From assembly GCA_003417655.1 (NCBI GenBank), contig QVMW01000002.1, positions 211,001 through 275,000 on the forward strand: DNA of 64,000 nt. The letters are read 5' to 3'. Positions within the stretch are counted from its first letter, which is position 1; every line of letters begins with the position of its first letter. The notes below the pieces were generated by a model. That model searched no databases. It was not told where the DNA came from and saw only the letters and a list, made by a program, of their open reading frames with translations. Origin of the DNA: Rhodobacteraceae bacterium 63075. GTDB lineage: Bacteria > Pseudomonadota > Alphaproteobacteria > Rhodobacterales > Rhodobacteraceae. Positions 20,419-28,600 of the stretch are shown here, piece after piece. The position numbers and the translations under genes are program-made.

Positions 20419-20482
20419 GATCGGCCCTTTCGAAAGTACTGCCCATGCCTATATTACATGGCGAAGGCAAAGAGGAGGCCCC

Positions 20483-21226
20483 ATGAGCCGCAAGGTCTAT
20501 CGAATCACCGGAAGCGACCGCACGGAATTCCTGCAAGGGCTGGTGACCAACAATGTCACCAAGCTCAAGGACGGGCTGGTCTATACCGCGATGCTCACGC
20601 CCCAGGGCAAGTATATTGCCGATTTCTTCCTCGCGCCCGCAGAGGAAGCGATCCTTCTCGATGTCGACGCCGAGCTCGGGCCAGGCCTCATGCAACGACT
20701 GACCATGTACAAGCTGCGCTCGGATGTGCAGATCGAGGAGACGGCGCTTCACGTGCACCGCGACGTGACATCGCGCCCGCAGGGTGCCTTTGCCGATCCG
20801 CGCTCGGACAAGCTCGGCTGGCGCGCCTATCGCGAGACCCCGCAGGAGGACGAGGACACCACCGACTGGGAGGCGCTGCGCGTGGCGAACGGCATCCCCG
20901 CTCCGGGCCGGGAGCTGACCCCGGACAGCTTCATCCTCGAGATGGGCTTCGAGCGGCTCAACGGCGTCGATTTCAAGAAAGGGTGTTTCGTCGGCCAGGA
21001 AGTCGTCGCGCGGATGAAACACAAGACAGAGCTGCGCAAGGGCCTTGCAAGGGTGACCGCCGACGCCCCGCTGAGCGCGGGGGACGAGATCACCTCGGGC
21101 GGCAAGCCCGCCGGCAAGGTGCTCACCACGGCCCATAACGCCGCCCTGGCCTATCTGCGCTTCGACCGCGCCGAGAAAGGGATCGAGGCAGGCGGCCAGA
21201 AGCTGGAGTTCGAGCGGCTGGTCTGA
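20483..21226 (+). CDS. ygfZ: Folate-binding iron-sulfur repair protein YgfZ/IBA57
   Basis: A 247-residue GcvT-fold protein with the diagnostic KGCFVGQEVVARM segment (about residue 168). YgfZ uses tetrahydrofolate and supports assembly or repair of certain 4Fe-4S enzymes such as MiaB. N-terminal FLQGLVTNNVTKL fits the family. ATG 20483 has AGAGGAGG 5-6 nt upstream, so the longer open frame to the left is not used. Confidence 0.93.
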   Translation: MSRKVYRITGSDRTEFLQGLVTNNVTKLKDGLVYTAMLTPQGKYIADFFLAPAEEAILLDVDAELGPGLMQRLTMYKLRSDVQIEETALHVHRDVTSRPQGAFADPRSDKLGWRAYRETPQEDEDTTDWEALRVANGIPAPGRELTPDSFILEMGFERLNGVDFKKGCFVGQEVVARMKHKTELRKGLARVTADAPLSAGDEITSGGKPAGKVLTTAHNAALAYLRFDRAEKGIEAGGQKLEFERLV

Positions 21227-21250
21227 CGCCTGCACAGCAGGCTGACGCGC

Positions 21251-22813
21251 CTACTTCTTCGTGATCCGCCCGTCCGTATAAGGCGTGAACGGGCCCTGCT
21301 CGGCGAGATATTCCGCCGTGACATCCGCAAGGTCCGGGCCGTAATCATAAGCGTTCCGCGCATCGCGGAACATCTTGTAGCCGTCACCGCCGGAGCGGAC
21401 ATAGTTATTCGAGACCACCTTGTAGACCTTCTCCGGGTCGAGCGGCGCGCCGCCCACCATGACATCCGAGACGCGCTCCCCGGCGGGCCTTGAGGCATCA
21501 TAGGCATAGCGCATGCCTGCCACCTGCGCGAAGCGGCCCGCGCCCTCCTCGACCTGGCTGACCCCGTTCTCCAGCGCCCCCAGCAGCGTCGCGCCGGTGA
21601 CCTCGAAGGTCGAGAGCGTGTTCTGGAAGGGTAGGACAGTCAGCACCTCGCCCATGGTCACCGGCCCGGCGCCGATGGAGGCGCGGATGCCGCCGCCGTT
21701 CTGGATCGCGACCTCGACGCCCTGCCCCTTCACACGGTCGAGCATGGCATCGGCGATGAGCGAGCCCATCTCGCATTCCGCCGCGCGGCACATCTCGCGG
21801 TCGCCGCCGATGGGCGCGGCGGCCTCCGCGACGACGCGGGTCTTCATCTCCTCGATCGGCCCGGCCAGCTCGGCCACGCGCGCGACGATCTCTTCATCCT
21901 CGGCAACCGACGAATCCAGCAAGATCGTGTCGCCCGTCGCCGCCGTGACCTCTCCCGCGTCATCGAAGGTCAGCACGAGGTGACCGACATATTTCGAATA
22001 GGCATAGGCCTGCACGACGGGCACATCCCCGACCATTGTCGGATAGGCCATCGCGCCCTCCTCGGTGTTGGAAAACAGCGTGTGCGAATGCCCGCCCACG
22101 ACCGCGTCGATCCCCGCGACCTTCCCGGCGATCTGCATGTCCTTCTTCACGCCCACGTGGTTGAGCGCGATGATCTTGTCGACACCCTCGGCCTCGAGCG
22201 CGGCGACATCAGCCCTGAGGCTCTCGATCTCATCCTGGAAGATCACCGCCCGCCCCGGCGAGGAGGTCTCGGCGGTATCCGTGGCCAGCACCGAGACGAT
22301 CCCGACCTTCTCGCCGCCCACGTCGAGCACCACATGGTTCTCGAGCTTCCCGGCCAGCACGTTCGATTGCGAGACATCGAGATTGCCGGAGATGACCGGG
22401 AAGGAGACGCCATCGAGCAGCTTGGCCAGCCCCTCGGGGCCGTCGTCGAACTCGTGATTGCCCACGGCCATGGCATCGAAGCCGACCCGCTCCATCATCT
22501 CGATTTCGACATCGCCCTTGTAGGTCGTGTACATCAGCGAGCCCTGGTATTGATCGCCCGCATCGAGCACCAGCAGGTTCTCATCGCCCAGCTCCGCGCG
22601 CAGCTCGGCGATCTTGGTCGCCACCCGCGCAGAGCCGCCGAAGCACTCGCCCTCGGCATTGTCCTCCGCGCCGCAGGTCGAATCATACTTGTTGATCGGC
22701 TCGATCCGGCTGTGCAGATCGTTGATGTGAACGATATTGAGCTTGAAATCGGCCGCTGCGGCCCCTGCGCTGAGCGCCAGCGCGGCGGCAGAGCCCATGA
22801 TACGTGCGAGCAT
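21251..22813 (-). CDS. Bifunctional metallophosphatase / 5'-nucleotidase, exported
   Basis: A 520-residue periplasmic nucleotidase. It has a signal peptide (MLARIMGSAAALALSAG, cleavage after AAAA), then the metallophosphatase motifs VHINDLHS, DAGDQYQG, GNHEFDDGP and GGHSHT. The C-terminal 5'-nucleotidase domain has the nucleotide-binding NGGGIR and the FQNTLSTFEVTG region. It likely removes phosphate from external nucleotides. ATG 22813 is preferred because GGGAGAAAG precedes it and it starts the signal peptide; an upstream ATG (22840) would spoil that. It stands alone on its strand. Confidence 0.93.
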   Translation of the reverse strand: MLARIMGSAAALALSAGAAAADFKLNIVHINDLHSRIEPINKYDSTCGAEDNAEGECFGGSARVATKIAELRAELGDENLLVLDAGDQYQGSLMYTTYKGDVEIEMMERVGFDAMAVGNHEFDDGPEGLAKLLDGVSFPVISGNLDVSQSNVLAGKLENHVVLDVGGEKVGIVSVLATDTAETSSPGRAVIFQDEIESLRADVAALEAEGVDKIIALNHVGVKKDMQIAGKVAGIDAVVGGHSHTLFSNTEEGAMAYPTMVGDVPVVQAYAYSKYVGHLVLTFDDAGEVTAATGDTILLDSSVAEDEEIVARVAELAGPIEEMKTRVVAEAAAPIGGDREMCRAAECEMGSLIADAMLDRVKGQGVEVAIQNGGGIRASIGAGPVTMGEVLTVLPFQNTLSTFEVTGATLLGALENGVSQVEEGAGRFAQVAGMRYAYDASRPAGERVSDVMVGGAPLDPEKVYKVVSNNYVRSGGDGYKMFRDARNAYDYGPDLADVTAEYLAEQGPFTPYTDGRITKK

Positions 22814-22931
22814 CGTCTTTCTCCCAGGTTGATTCGACACGAATCTTGCGCCCCCGGCGGCGCTCGGTCAAAGGCAATATGCTGCGCTAACAAAACCTTC
22901 ACAGAGCGCCTGCGGCCAACCTTGGCCCGGT

Positions 22932-22978
22932 ACCAAGCGAGCGCGCGCTCGCTTGGTCAAGGATTTTCGAAAATCCTT
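22932..22978. repeat. Tandem perfect palindromes, second occurrence
   Basis: A 26-nt perfect palindrome at 22932-22957 (half-site ACCAAGCGAGCGC) is followed after one base by AAGGATTTTCGAAAATCCTT at 22959-22978, the same 20-nt palindrome found at 9860-9879. It lies between divergent genes (5'-nucleotidase and the DUF952 fusion), so a simple terminator role is unlikely at this site. Confidence 0.85.
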
Positions 22979-23037
22979 GATGCCGCCCCGACCGGCGCAG
23001 CTTGACGCAGGCTGACCAGCGTTGCATCACCTTACCC

Positions 23038-23799
23038 ATGTTGATACTAAAGATACTGCGCGCGCCCGAATGGGTGGAGCTGCGCCGCCTCGGCGAGACG
23101 GACGGCGCCCCCGTCGACCGCGCCGATGGCTTCATCCATTTCTCCACGCCTGAGCAGGCGCAGGAAACCGCCGCGAAGCACTTTGCGGGCGAAGACGATC
23201 TCGTTTTGCTCGGCGTCGAGAGCGCGCCGCTGGGCGATGCGCTCAAATGGGAGGAAAGCCGCGGCGGCGCGCTTTTTCCGCATCTTTACGGCAAGCTGCG
23301 CCTTGCCGATATCGCCTTCGCCTGGCCGCTGCCGCTGGCGGGCGGGCTGCATGTCTTTCCCGAAGAGATCTGCGGCTTCATCGACCCCGCGCGCGCCCAG
23401 TTCGACGCTTTCAAGGCGCTGGAGCGCGCCCGTCCCATCGAGATGCTCAACCTCGTGCGCCTGCGCGAGACGGCCGGTTATCCCGCATCCCACGCCTTTC
23501 ACGGCCTCGGCCATAGCGGGGCTCAAGCCTATGCCGCCTACGGCGCCGAGAGCGGTCCCGTTCTCAAGCGGGTGGGCGGTGAGATCGTCTGGCGCGGTGA
23601 TTTCGAAACCATGCTGATCGGCCCGGCGACCGAACACTGGGATCACTGCTTCATCGCGCGCTACCCCAGCGCTGCGGCCTTCCTCGAGATGGTCACGGAT
23701 GACGCCTACCGCGCCGCCGTGGTGCACCGGCAGGCCGCCGTGGAAACGTCCCGTCTGATCCGCACGCGGCCCGCCGACCCGAAAGGCACCTTCGGATGA
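23038..23799 (+). CDS. DUF952-DUF1330 fusion protein
   Basis: A 253-residue protein in one continuous frame. Residues 1 to about 112 form a complete DUF952 domain ([46 protein letters not shown], ending HVFPEE). Residues about 130-245 form a DUF1330-like ferredoxin-fold domain ([52 protein letters not shown]). In relatives, as I recall, DUF952 is a stand-alone protein of about 110 residues upstream of pyrD. Neither domain has a firm biochemical role. ATG 23038 gives the family-typical start. The stop overlaps pyrD as ATGA. Confidence 0.85.
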   Translation: MLILKILRAPEWVELRRLGETDGAPVDRADGFIHFSTPEQAQETAAKHFAGEDDLVLLGVESAPLGDALKWEESRGGALFPHLYGKLRLADIAFAWPLPLAGGLHVFPEEICGFIDPARAQFDAFKALERARPIEMLNLVRLRETAGYPASHAFHGLGHSGAQAYAAYGAESGPVLKRVGGEIVWRGDFETMLIGPATEHWDHCFIARYPSAAAFLEMVTDDAYRAAVVHRQAAVETSRLIRTRPADPKGTFG

Positions 23800-24854
23800 C
23801 GCCGCTGGAAACGCTCGGCCTCACGCTCCTGCACCGCAGCGACCCGGAGCGCGCCCATACCATGGCGATGAGGGCGCTGAGGCTCGGGCTCGTGCCGTCG
23901 CCCGGCCCTTTTACCTCGCCGCGCCTTGCCACGCAGATTGCCGGGCTCGAGCTGCCCAACCCCGTCGGGCTCGCCGCAGGCTTCGACAAGAACGCCGAGG
24001 CGCTCGGCCCGCTCTCGCGCGCGGGCTTCGGCTTCATCGAGGTCGGCGCGGTCACGCCGCGCGCCCAGCCCGGAAACCCTAGGCCGCGCCTCTTCCGCCT
24101 CTCCGAAGACCGGGCCGTGATCAACCGTTTCGGCTTCAACAACAAGGGCATGGAGGCAGCAAGGGCAAAGCTGGCGGGGCGCCCCTCGGAGGCCGTGATC
24201 GGCCTCAACCTCGGGGCCAACAAAGACAGCGACAACCGCGCCGAGGATTTCGCCCGCGTACTTTCCCATTGCGGCCCGCATCTTGACTTCGCGACGGTCA
24301 ATGTCTCCTCGCCCAACACCGAGAAGCTGCGCGATCTGCAAGGCGCCGAGGCGTTGTCGGCCCTGCTTGCAGGCGTCATGGAGGCCAACAGCTGGCTGAA
24401 GGCCCCGCTGCCGATCTTCCTCAAGATCGCGCCCGACCTGAGCGACACCGAGATCTCGGAGATCGGCGAGGTTGCCCTGGGTGCGGGCCTGTCTGCCATC
24501 ATCGCCACCAACACGACGCTGTCGCGAGACGGGCTGCAAGGCCCGGCGAGCCAAGAGGCGGGCGGCCTGTCCGGCGCGCCGCTCTTCGCGCCGTCGACGC
24601 GCGTTCTGGCCAAGCTCTCGCGCGCCACGGACGGCAAGCTGCCCCTCATCGGCGTCGGCGGGATCGGTTCGGCGGAAGACGCCTATCAGAAGATCCGCGC
24701 GGGCGCCTCGGCGGTTCAGCTTTACAGCGCCCTCGTCTACAAGGGCTTCAGCCTCGCGGGCGAGATCGCCCGCGGCCTCGATGCGCGTCTGGAGCAGGAC
24801 GGGTTCGCCCATGTCTCCGACGCGGTCGCAACCGGGAGAGACGAATGGCTTTGA
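23796..24854 (+). CDS. pyrD: Dihydroorotate dehydrogenase, class 2 (quinone)
   Basis: A 352-residue membrane-associated flavoenzyme of pyrimidine synthesis that passes electrons to quinone. The N-terminal amphipathic helix ([18 protein letters not shown]), [42 protein letters not shown] with the class-2 catalytic serine, and the FMN phosphate site [11 protein letters not shown] are all seen. It overlaps the DUF952 fusion by 4 nt and the arsC-like gene by 10 nt, indicating one operon. Confidence 0.96.
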   Translation: MTPLETLGLTLLHRSDPERAHTMAMRALRLGLVPSPGPFTSPRLATQIAGLELPNPVGLAAGFDKNAEALGPLSRAGFGFIEVGAVTPRAQPGNPRPRLFRLSEDRAVINRFGFNNKGMEAARAKLAGRPSEAVIGLNLGANKDSDNRAEDFARVLSHCGPHLDFATVNVSSPNTEKLRDLQGAEALSALLAGVMEANSWLKAPLPIFLKIAPDLSDTEISEIGEVALGAGLSAIIATNTTLSRDGLQGPASQEAGGLSGAPLFAPSTRVLAKLSRATDGKLPLIGVGGIGSAEDAYQKIRAGASAVQLYSALVYKGFSLAGEIARGLDARLEQDGFAHVSDAVATGRDEWL

Positions 24855-25189
24855 CGATCTGGCACAACCCGCGCTGCTCCAAGTCGCGGCAGACCCTCGC
24901 TCTGCTCGAAGAGCGCGGGCTGACACCGCAAGTGCGCCGCTATCTCGATGATGCCCCCTCCGAAGAAGAGCTGCGCGCGGCGGCCGAGGCGCTTGGGGTG
25001 GCACCCATCGACATGATGCGCCCCTCGGAAAAGGAGTTTCTCGAGGCCGGGCTCAGCCGCGCCGACGCGGACGACGTGCTCTTCGCCGCCATGGCGCGCA
25101 TTCCCAAGCTCATCGAGCGGCCCATCGTCTTCTCGGGCGGCAAGGCTGCCATTGGCCGCCCTCCCGAAGCGGTGCTGGAGATTCTGTAG
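24845..25189 (+). CDS. ArsC/Spx-family thioredoxin-fold protein
   Basis: A 114-residue glutaredoxin-type arsenate reductase family member. It begins [21 protein letters not shown] with the single active cysteine C11, and ends with the family segment [25 protein letters not shown]. An arsenate reductase assignment is common for such proteins, but the expected arginines of E. coli ArsC cannot be confirmed by eye and no ars operon is present, so a general YffB-like role is equally possible. It overlaps the end of pyrD by 10 nt. Confidence 0.85.
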   Translation: MALTIWHNPRCSKSRQTLALLEERGLTPQVRRYLDDAPSEEELRAAAEALGVAPIDMMRPSEKEFLEAGLSRADADDVLFAAMARIPKLIERPIVFSGGKAAIGRPPEAVLEIL

Positions 25190-25190
25190 C

Positions 25191-25237
25191 CGGAATTTTT
25201 CGAAAATTCCGGGCCGTTTTCTTCGAAAGAAAACGGC
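25191..25237. terminator. Twin hairpins between convergent genes, likely bidirectional terminator
   Basis: CGGAATTTT-TCG-AAAATTCCG (25191-25211) is followed by a perfect 11-bp stem GCCGTTTTCTT with CGA loop (25213-25237). They fill the whole 48-nt gap between the arsC-like stop and the stop of the convergent MATE gene. The internal T/A runs would give U-tracts in either direction. They share the TTCGAA-centred style of the palindromes at 9.8 and 22.9 kb. Confidence 0.7.
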
Positions 25238-26566
25238 TCACGCCGCCGCGCTGCGCTCCAGGGCCGGGTAGCGCAGCCCGAGCGTCACCCCGCGCGCCAC
25301 GAAGCTGATGAGCAACGAGGCCCAGAGCCCGTGATTACCGAGGCTCGGCACCAGCAGCGCCACCGAAGCGAGATAGACCGCGAGGCTCAGCGCCATCATG
25401 TTGCGCATGTCCTTGGTGCGCGTCGCGCCGATGAATATCCCGTCGAGCATCCAGCTCGCGATCCCGATGATCGGCGCGGCGACGAGATAGGGCATGTAGA
25501 TGCGCGCCTCGGCCTGAACCGCAGCGTTCTTGGCCATCACGTCCACGATCGCACCGCCGAAAAGCGCGAAGACGAGCGACAGCCCGACAACGATCACCAG
25601 CCCCCAAAGGCTGGTGAGCACCGCGCTGCGCCGGAGCGCGCGCACCGAGCGCGCGCCCATCGCGTTGCCCACCAGCGCCTCGGCGGCAAAGGCGAACCCG
25701 TCGAGCGCGAAGGCGGTGACTTCGAGGAACTGCACCAGCACATGGTTTGCCGCCAGCGTCACATCGCCGAAATCCGCGCCCAGCAGCAGGAAGGAGACGA
25801 AGATGCCCTGAAGCATCAGCGAGCGCAGAAGGATATCTCCGTTCACACTGGCAAACCTGACGAGCGTTTCCCGGTCGAAAATACGCGCCCGGTCGCGCCA
25901 GGCCGGGTTTGCGAAGACATCGCGGCAGAGCCAGAGCCCCAGCGCGAGCCCGCTCCACTCGGCCAGGAAGGTGGCGAAGGCCACGCCCTCGACACCCCAG
26001 CCAAGCCCGAGCACGAACCACAGGTCGAGCCCGATATTGAGCCCGTTCATCCACAGCTGAAGAACCAGCACAGCCCTGGTGCGCTCCAGCGCGATGAGCC
26101 AGCCGGTGATCCCGTAGAGCCCGATGATGGCCGGGGCCGACCAGACCCGGATCGCCATGTAGCCGCGCGCCAGCTCCTCCACTTCCGCGCTGGCCGGCGA
26201 CAGCGCAAAGGACAGCGCGAAGAGCGGAACCTGGAACAGCACGACCGCAAGCCCGCCCAGCCCGCCGATCATCAGCGCCCGGCTCAGCATCGCCGAAACC
26301 TCGCCCGTCCGGCCCGCGCCGCGGGCATTCGCAGTGAGGCCCGTGGTGCCCATCCGCAGAAAGCCGAACACCCAGTAGAGCGCCGAGAGGATGATCGCGC
26401 CGATGCCCACCGCCCCGATCGGCGCGGCAAGGCCCATCTGGCCGACGACGGCCGTGTCGACCACGCCGAGAATCGGCACTGTCACATTGGCCAGCACGAT
26501 CGGAATGGCGATTTTCAGAACCCGCGCGTGAGTGATTTCGCCGGTCTGCGCCGCCGCCTCAGCCAT
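25238..26566 (-). CDS. MATE family efflux transporter
   Basis: A 442-residue inner-membrane protein with about twelve hydrophobic helices and the MATE-typical N-terminal half (IVLANVTVPILGVVDTAVVGQMG, then GTTGLTANARGAG). The family exports cationic drugs or metabolites using Na+ or H+; the substrate is unknown. It is most similar in style to the DinF branch. The start overlaps the adjacent thioesterase gene by 8 nt on the same strand, so they are probably co-transcribed. Confidence 0.9.
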   Translation of the reverse strand: MAEAAAQTGEITHARVLKIAIPIVLANVTVPILGVVDTAVVGQMGLAAPIGAVGIGAIILSALYWVFGFLRMGTTGLTANARGAGRTGEVSAMLSRALMIGGLGGLAVVLFQVPLFALSFALSPASAEVEELARGYMAIRVWSAPAIIGLYGITGWLIALERTRAVLVLQLWMNGLNIGLDLWFVLGLGWGVEGVAFATFLAEWSGLALGLWLCRDVFANPAWRDRARIFDRETLVRFASVNGDILLRSLMLQGIFVSFLLLGADFGDVTLAANHVLVQFLEVTAFALDGFAFAAEALVGNAMGARSVRALRRSAVLTSLWGLVIVVGLSLVFALFGGAIVDVMAKNAAVQAEARIYMPYLVAAPIIGIASWMLDGIFIGATRTKDMRNMMALSLAVYLASVALLVPSLGNHGLWASLLISFVARGVTLGLRYPALERSAAA

Positions 26567-27068
26567 CGCGGCGCGGCATCAGGAAATGCCCCGTCGCCTG
26601 CGCGAAGGCGCGCGCGCGGTTGTCCTGCCAGGCTTCCACGTGGACGGAGGCATAGCGCCGCCCAGATCGGTTCACCTTGGCGCGCGCATAGGCATCGCGC
26701 GGCAGGCCGGAGCGCAGGTAGTCGATGGTGAAATCGATGGTCTTGGGCAGGCGCGGCAGATGCCCGCTGACGATCTCCTCGGCGTCGGTCTGCCCATGCT
26801 CGATCTCGTCCCAGAGCACCGACCAGCTCAGCCCGATGACGGCGGTGACCTCGAGAAACCCCGAGATCGCCCCACCATGCAGAGCCGGCAGAAGCGGGTT
26901 GCCGATGAGCTTGTCGTCATAGGGCAGCACCGCCGTCAGCTCGTCGCCGCGCCGGTCGAACTCGATGCCGAGAAAGTTGATGTAGGGCACGCCATGCACG
27001 AGCGCGCTCAGCGCCGCATCGCGCCGCTGCTTGATCACCTGCACGGGGTCGGGCCGTTTCCTTGCCAT
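26559..27068 (-). CDS. PaaI-type hotdog thioesterase (first of two)
   Basis: A 169-residue hotdog-fold protein: GIEFDRRGDELTAVLPYDDKLIGN, LHGGAISGFLEVTAVIG and the DYLRSG strand correspond to PaaI/YbgC-like acyl-CoA thioesterases. The catalytic region HGG is present. Substrate unknown. It is separated from the next thioesterase by 1 nt and overlaps the MATE gene by 8 nt, so the three appear to be one operon. Confidence 0.82.
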   Translation of the reverse strand: MARKRPDPVQVIKQRRDAALSALVHGVPYINFLGIEFDRRGDELTAVLPYDDKLIGNPLLPALHGGAISGFLEVTAVIGLSWSVLWDEIEHGQTDAEEIVSGHLPRLPKTIDFTIDYLRSGLPRDAYARAKVNRSGRRYASVHVEAWQDNRARAFAQATGHFLMPRRDG

Positions 27069-27069
27069 C

Positions 27070-27486
27070 TCAGCGCTCCACCGTGAAGGCCCCGGTGGCC
27101 ATCGCCACGGGGTTGTCCCGGTCGTCGTCGAAAGCCTCCGCGCGCACGAAGGCGACAGAGCGGGTGATGTTGTAGCAGGTCGCCTCGGTCACGAGCGTCT
27201 GCCCCGACGCCGCCGGGCGCATGTAGTCGATGCGCAGGTCGATCGTCGCCGTGCCCGCCGGGGAGCTCGGGTGGCTCATCGCCGCCGCGCCACAGCAGGT
27301 ATCCATGAGCGCCGAGACCGCGCCGCCGTGAATCACCCCTGTCTCCGGGTCGCCGACGAGATGCTTGGCATAGGGCATCTCGATCCGCGCGAAACCGTCG
27401 CCGATCTCGGTCAGCTCCATGCCCAGCGCGCTGGAATGCGGTATCGCCTGGATGAATTGCTTGGCGATTTTCGACTTCTCGACCAT
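27070..27486 (-). CDS. PaaI-type hotdog thioesterase (second)
   Basis: A 138-residue hotdog-fold acyl-CoA thioesterase with GMELTEIGDGFARIEMPY, GVIHGGAVSALMDTCCGAA (catalytic HGG) and IDLRIDYMRPA. It is a diverged paralogue of its immediate neighbour and may form a hetero-oligomer with it (inference). Two starts are possible: 27486 (MVEKSKIAKQF, chosen because it fits the family length) or 27534 with AGGA close upstream. It is divergent from the first MerR gene. Confidence 0.83.
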   Translation of the reverse strand: MVEKSKIAKQFIQAIPHSSALGMELTEIGDGFARIEMPYAKHLVGDPETGVIHGGAVSALMDTCCGAAAMSHPSSPAGTATIDLRIDYMRPAASGQTLVTEATCYNITRSVAFVRAEAFDDDRDNPVAMATGAFTVER

Positions 27487-27663
27487 CTTTGCGATCTGCC
27501 CTTCATTCTTGCGCGTGTCCCGCGCTGGCCGCATCTTTCCTCATGCGCCGCCGGGGAGCAAGCACCGTCTTGCCGGGCGCGGCGGCATGGCCCTCTCGGG
27601 GACAGCGGAATGGTTGTCTTCCGTGCGGCTGCACAATACCTTCATGGCTGGAGGAGCCTGCCC

Positions 27664-28041
27664 ATGTCGGATTCACGTCTGAGTTTCAAGGAAATGTGCG
27701 CGAAGTTCGATGTGACGCCGCGGACCCTGCGCTATTACGAGTATATCGAGCTGCTCCAGCCCGAGCGCGAAGGGCGCTCGCGCTACTACAGCCCCCGCGA
27801 GGTCGCCCGCATGAAGCTCATCATGCGCGGGCGGCGCTGGGGGTTCCAGCTCGAGGATATCCGCCAGTGGCTGCTGATCTACGAGGAAGAGGGCACGGAT
27901 GCGCAGCTGCGCACCTGGATCGAGATGGCCGACAGGCAGCTCGAGGTGCTTGGTAAGCAGCGCGCGCAGCTCGACGAGGCCATCGCCGAACTGACCGAGA
28001 ATCGCGACGAGACCAAGGCGACCCTCGCGGGCAAATCCTGA
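27664..28041 (+). CDS. MerR-family regulator (first of two)
   Basis: A 125-residue MerR-type regulator. Residues 5-75 form the winged helix ([28 protein letters not shown], then SPREVARMKLIMRGRRWGFQLEDIRQWL), followed by a dimerising coiled coil (ADRQLEVLGKQRAQLDEAIAEL). No cysteine metal site is present, so this is a metabolite-type or orphan member, in the group that includes LiuR-like regulators of acyl-CoA catabolism. ATG 27664 has TGGAGGAG upstream. Confidence 0.88.
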   Translation: MSDSRLSFKEMCAKFDVTPRTLRYYEYIELLQPEREGRSRYYSPREVARMKLIMRGRRWGFQLEDIRQWLLIYEEEGTDAQLRTWIEMADRQLEVLGKQRAQLDEAIAELTENRDETKATLAGKS

Positions 28042-28077
28042 CCAGAAGCCCTGGCCGGCAAGAGTGACGCAACGTAT

Positions 28078-28095
28078 CTTGACGTTAACGTCAAG
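28078..28095. promoter_or_regulatory. 18-bp perfect palindrome, probable MerR operator
   Basis: CTTGACGTTAACGTCAAG lies in the 120-nt gap between the two MerR genes, 69 nt before the second start. MerR proteins bind dyads of this size within promoters, and LiuR-type boxes for fatty acid / branched-chain acyl-CoA genes have, as I recall, a similar ACGT-containing 16-bp core. It likely autoregulates the second MerR gene and the operon behind it. Protein assignment is inference. Confidence 0.7.
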
Positions 28096-28161
28096 GGGCC
28101 CTTGCAACGAATCCCCGTGCTTCTCATGTAGTGCCCGAAAGCGGCCAACATGAGATGAGCT

Positions 28162-28569
28162 ATGACCGACATCGACGAGCTGATGAGCATCCGCCAGATG
28201 TGCGATGCCTATGACGTCACCCCCCGCACATTGCGCTTTTACGAAGCCAAGGAGCTGCTCTTTCCGCAGCGCGAAGGCCAGAAGCGCCTCTTCACCAAAC
28301 GCGACCGCGCGCGGCTCAAGCTGATCCTGCGCGGCAAGCGCTTCGGCTTCTCGCTCGAGGAGATCCGCCAGTTGCTGGACCTCTACCATATCGGCGATCA
28401 GCAGCAGACCCAACTCCAGCGCACCTACGAGATCGCCCGGGACCGCCTGCGCGACATGGAAGCCCAGCGCGACGAGCTCACCGAAGCCATCGAGGACCTG
28501 CGCGAGCAGCTCCGCTGGGGCGAGAAGGTCATCGCCTCCATGTCGCAGGAAAAAGACGCCGCCGAATAG
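28162..28569 (+). CDS. MerR-family regulator (second), beta-oxidation operon
   Basis: A 135-residue paralogue of the preceding regulator: [31 protein letters not shown] winged helix, [30 protein letters not shown], then a long coiled coil to the C-terminus. No metal-binding cysteines. Its gene follows the 18-bp palindrome and precedes an acyl-CoA dehydrogenase by 31 nt, so it is the best candidate regulator of the downstream catabolic genes, possibly sensing an acyl-CoA. Confidence 0.88.
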   Translation: MTDIDELMSIRQMCDAYDVTPRTLRFYEAKELLFPQREGQKRLFTKRDRARLKLILRGKRFGFSLEEIRQLLDLYHIGDQQQTQLQRTYEIARDRLRDMEAQRDELTEAIEDLREQLRWGEKVIASMSQEKDAAE

Positions 28570-28600
28570 GCACCGCACACAGCAAAAAGGGAGACACATC

